DNA of 45,697 nt. It comes from an uncultured Mycoplasmatota bacterium (lineage in GTDB: Bacteria; Bacillota_I; Bacilli_A; RF39; UBA660). The stretch spans positions 1 to 45,697 of the forward strand of contig CAMMBX010000002.1 of assembly GCA_946494345.1 (NCBI GenBank). The letters are read 5' to 3'. The notes under the pieces are model-generated. The model was given only the letters and a program-made list of their open reading frames with translations, had not been told where the DNA came from and searched no databases. Numbering within the stretch: position 1 is the first letter of the stretch; every line of letters begins with the position of its first letter. Of this stretch, positions 43,411 through 45,697 are shown piece after piece. Made by a program: the position numbers and the translations under genes.

Positions 43411-44871
43411 ATGAAGAAGTTAAAATTGGCAATTCCTTATACTTTAGTATTTATTTTATTTGGAATTATTTTGTTTTTAAGCCCTATTTCAGGTGATGAT
43501 TGGGGTAATTATTTAGTCGGTAGAGAGGGAATATATCATTCTATTGGTAATGCAATAGGTATGTATTTTGATTGGGAAGGACGCTTTTTAAGTCGAGTGT
43601 TTATTAATATTCTTACTTACCATAAAGTAATTTGGAATTTAGTTAACAGTCTTGTTATTGTATCTATTGTTTATTTAATTGTGAAAATATTAAATTCCCA
43701 TAATAAAAAACTTATCTTTTTTCTTTCCCTTTTTATTATTATTTTTATGAATATTTATACTTTTTCTCAAATAATTGTTTGGATTGCAGGTAATATTACT
43801 TATTTATTTCCTATTCCATTATTGTTATATTACTTTTATCGAATACTTAATAATAAAGATAAAACTTTGGTATTTACTTTCTTATTAATAATATTAAATT
43901 TTATTATTCCTATGTTTGTAGAACATGTTGCAGGTGTTTTAGTAATATTTAATCTTATTATTAATATAGTTTATTTCATTAAATATAAGAAAGTTAATAA
44001 AAAGTATCTTGCTTATTTTATTGTTTCTATTTTAGGTATGGCAATTATGTATTTTAGTCCTGGAAATGTTAAGCGCTCTTTAATAGAAAACTTGGAATTT
44101 AATGAGTTATCTATATTTGGTAAAATAATTTATAATATTCCTAATTTTATTTATTATACATTTATTATTAATCCATATATGATTTTATTGATGGTAGTTG
44201 CTAATATTTATTTAATAAAAAATATTGTTTCTAATAAATATATTAAAGTAGCTAGTTATGTATATTTAACGATCTTACCTGTAGTAATTATAATTTTATG
44301 TTTAGTATCTAATTTTATTATGCAGCCATTTTTAACTATGTTTAATCAAAATAATATCTTTATTATTATTTACTTTATTAGTTATATCTTAGTTGAATTT
44401 ATTTTATTAATCATATTCTTTTATCGTAAAAATAAATATATTCCTTTTCTTTTCTTTATATTAGGAATAGCATCTAATGGTATTATGTTATTATCTCCTA
44501 CTTGGGGATACCGTACTAGTTTTTTAACTTATTTACTTTTATCTATAGCATTTATTTCTATTATTGATTGTTATGGTCATGAAAAGAAAATTATTAATTA
44601 TATATTATTTGCTTTTACTTGCATTGCTTTTACTTTTTATTTAATTTTATATATTAATTTGTATAGAGCACAACTAGATAGAGAAAAAGAAATAAAAAGA
44701 CAAATAGATAATGATATTATTTATATTGAAAAGTTCCCTAGTTATGTCAATTGCAATATTAATCCGGATAATCCTTATCACTTAGGTAAGTTTAAGGAGT
44801 ATTATAATATTAGACAAAGTACGCAAATAAAGCTTGTTGAAGAAAAATGGAAATATATAATTTTTTATTAG
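43411..44871 (+). CDS. DUF6056-like polytopic membrane protein
   Basis: A 486-aa protein with about a dozen hydrophobic segments. The first outer loop has SGDDWGNYLVG and MYFDWEGRFLSRVF, the DD-W and W-x-G-R pattern of the DUF6056/GT-C-like group. Such proteins are suspected glycosyltransferases that use lipid-linked sugars, but no function is known. The ribosome site TGGTGG precedes the ATG. Monocistronic; ends at a terminator. Confidence 0.7.
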   Translation: MKKLKLAIPYTLVFILFGIILFLSPISGDDWGNYLVGREGIYHSIGNAIGMYFDWEGRFLSRVFINILTYHKVIWNLVNSLVIVSIVYLIVKILNSHNKKLIFFLSLFIIIFMNIYTFSQIIVWIAGNITYLFPIPLLLYYFYRILNNKDKTLVFTFLLIILNFIIPMFVEHVAGVLVIFNLIINIVYFIKYKKVNKKYLAYFIVSILGMAIMYFSPGNVKRSLIENLEFNELSIFGKIIYNIPNFIYYTFIINPYMILLMVVANIYLIKNIVSNKYIKVASYVYLTILPVVIIILCLVSNFIMQPFLTMFNQNNIFIIIYFISYILVEFILLIIFFYRKNKYIPFLFFILGIASNGIMLLSPTWGYRTSFLTYLLLSIAFISIIDCYGHEKKIINYILFAFTCIAFTFYLILYINLYRAQLDREKEIKRQIDNDIIYIEKFPSYVNCNINPDNPYHLGKFKEYYNIRQSTQIKLVEEKWKYIIFY

Positions 44872-44901
44872 AGCTGAAAATAAAATATTTTAGCTTTTTT
44901 T
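44872..44901 (+). terminator. Intrinsic terminator
   Basis: AGCTGAAAATA and TATTTTAGCT (ending at 44895) pair with one bulge, followed by six T (44896-44901). It starts right after the stop codon of the DUF6056-like gene. Confidence 0.8.
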
Positions 44902-44991
44902 GTTAATAATAATAGTGTAAACATTAAGCTTTTTTGTTTGTAAGTAAAAGCAAAATATTTTATGCTATATAATGATGAAAGGTAGTGTGTT

Positions 44992-45697
44992 ATGTTTTTA
45001 GATATAGTTATTTTATTAATAGGTTTTGTAATAATTGTTAAATCATCGGATGTTTTGGTAGATGCAGCATCTTCTTTAGCTTTAAAATTAAGAGTACCTA
45101 AGATGTTAATTGCCCTTACCATAGTATCATTTGGAACATGTGCTCCTGAAGTTGCTATTTCTTTTAGAAGTGTTGCATCTGGTGATGGAGTTATGGCTTT
45201 TGCCAATGTTGTTGGTAGTTGTATTGTAAATGTTTTCTTAATTATAGGTCTTGCTAGCTTTGTAAAGCCTATTAAAGTAAGACATGCTACTGTTAAAAAA
45301 GAATTGCCTTTATTACTAATTGTTACAACAGTTTTTTCACTTTTAATGTTAGATAGATTGTTTGATCCTTTAACTAGTAATGCTTTTTCAAGACGGGATA
45401 GTTTTATATTAATTCTATTGTTCTGTATGTTTGTTTTATATTTAGTGGGAATGTTATTTAAAAGAAATAAAGTTGTTGAGGATGAAGTAGGAAAAGGTAA
45501 GTTTTCTGTTATAGCTTCTTGTTTTTTATTACTTATTACTATTATTTTAATAATTTATAGTAGTGATATGATTATAAATTCTGCTAAGTCAATTGCAACT
45601 GCTTTAAATATAAGTGAGAAGGCAATTACTATGACTGCTATTGTAATAGGAACAAGCTTACCTGAGATGATTATGACTGTAACAAGTGCTAGAAAAG
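44992..45697 (+). CDS. Na+/Ca2+ exchanger family protein (YrbG-like), 3' end outside window
   Basis: The reading frame opens at ATG 44992 (GAAAGG upstream) and runs past the window end, so about 235 codons are visible. It encodes a CaCA-superfamily cation antiporter. The first alpha-repeat reads TIVSFGTCAPEVAISFRSVASGDGVM then ANVVGSCIVNV, and the second starts at VIGTSLPEMIMTVTSAR. Several transmembrane helices surround them. Cys replaces the usual Ser in the first repeat's GTS motif. A TATAAT at 44968-44973 is a likely -10. The second alpha-repeat continues off the edge. Confidence 0.85.
   Translation, partial: MFLDIVILLIGFVIIVKSSDVLVDAASSLALKLRVPKMLIALTIVSFGTCAPEVAISFRSVASGDGVMAFANVVGSCIVNVFLIIGLASFVKPIKVRHATVKKELPLLLIVTTVFSLLMLDRLFDPLTSNAFSRRDSFILILLFCMFVLYLVGMLFKRNKVVEDEVGKGKFSVIASCFLLLITIILIIYSSDMIINSAKSIATALNISEKAITMTAIVIGTSLPEMIMTVTSARK

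Noticed and set aside
44868..45206. A 112-codon open frame on - over the start of the last gene.
   Set aside because: The + strand encodes the conserved first alpha-repeat of a Na+/Ca2+ exchanger here, and the - frame also crosses a terminator and a promoter.

Overview
The window looks like chromosome of a very AT-rich Gram-positive bacterium of the Firmicutes/Bacilli type. The support is strong AGGAGG-type ribosome sites, standard stop codons including TGA, a LexA box of the Firmicutes form, LytR-CpsA-Psr, YlbJ, YlbL and YolD homologues, and very low GC with strongly A/T-biased codons. An uncultured gut Bacilli lineage would fit, but the species cannot be named from sequence alone.

Layout. 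(1) 59-15976, all +: a surface-glycopolymer locus. It holds a Wzt/TagH-like ATPase and Wzm/TagG-like permease, a two-domain GT2, two polytopic GT-C-like proteins, a DPM-like polyprenyl-phosphate GT2, GtrA, UDP-glucose dehydrogenase, a GtrB/CsbB-like GT2, an O-antigen ligase/polymerase-like protein, another GT2, and rmlA, rmlC and rmlD. rmlB is not in the window. (2) 15994-20808, +: an ABC-2 exporter pair, an AAA/DUF4143 ATPase, L-lactate dehydrogenase and a small membrane protein. (3) 20829-24581: a type IV pilus/competence ATPase (-) divergent from two prepilins (+), the first very large with a duplicated C-terminal domain. (4) 24578-27955: YlbJ-like (-) and YlbL-like (+) proteins, a degenerate 23-bp tandem repeat and a second DUF4143 ATPase. 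(5) 27987-35098: an LCP enzyme with an added binding-protein-like region and a PASTA domain (-), divergent from a four-gene surface operon: a secreted glucosaminidase ending in a dockerin, a membrane-anchored cohesin protein, a membrane coiled-coil protein and a membrane phosphodiester glycosidase. (6) 35115-40108: tRNA-Leu(GAG), a promoter with an immediate terminator, an SOS-controlled Y-family polymerase with a YolD partner, a type III toxin-antitoxin locus, an ASCH-like gene with an early stop codon, and a decayed Clp-like ATPase gene. This is the most accessory-looking part. (7) 40175-45697: a CmpB-like membrane protein, alpha/beta hydrolase, membrane-tethered flavodoxin-like protein, Fe/Mn superoxide dismutase, a DUF6056-like membrane protein, and the 5' part of a Na+/Ca2+-exchanger-family gene cut by the window end.

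How the parts connect. Regions 1 and 5 both serve the envelope. Region 1 makes dTDP-rhamnose precursors, UDP-glucuronate and lipid-linked sugars, assembles a glycan and exports it. The LCP enzyme could attach such a polymer to peptidoglycan, and the dockerin glucosaminidase could be held at the membrane by the cohesin protein next to it. The standout observations are the dockerin/cohesin pair, the type III toxin-antitoxin with covarying RNA repeats, the large prepilin with a duplicated domain, the LexA box inside a promoter spacer, and a hairpin that appears to bridge a distant ribosome site to the first gene's start.

The only gap between genes longer than 300 bases is 37332-37669, filled by the antitoxin RNA unit. 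No insertion sequence, CRISPR array, rRNA or replication origin was seen.
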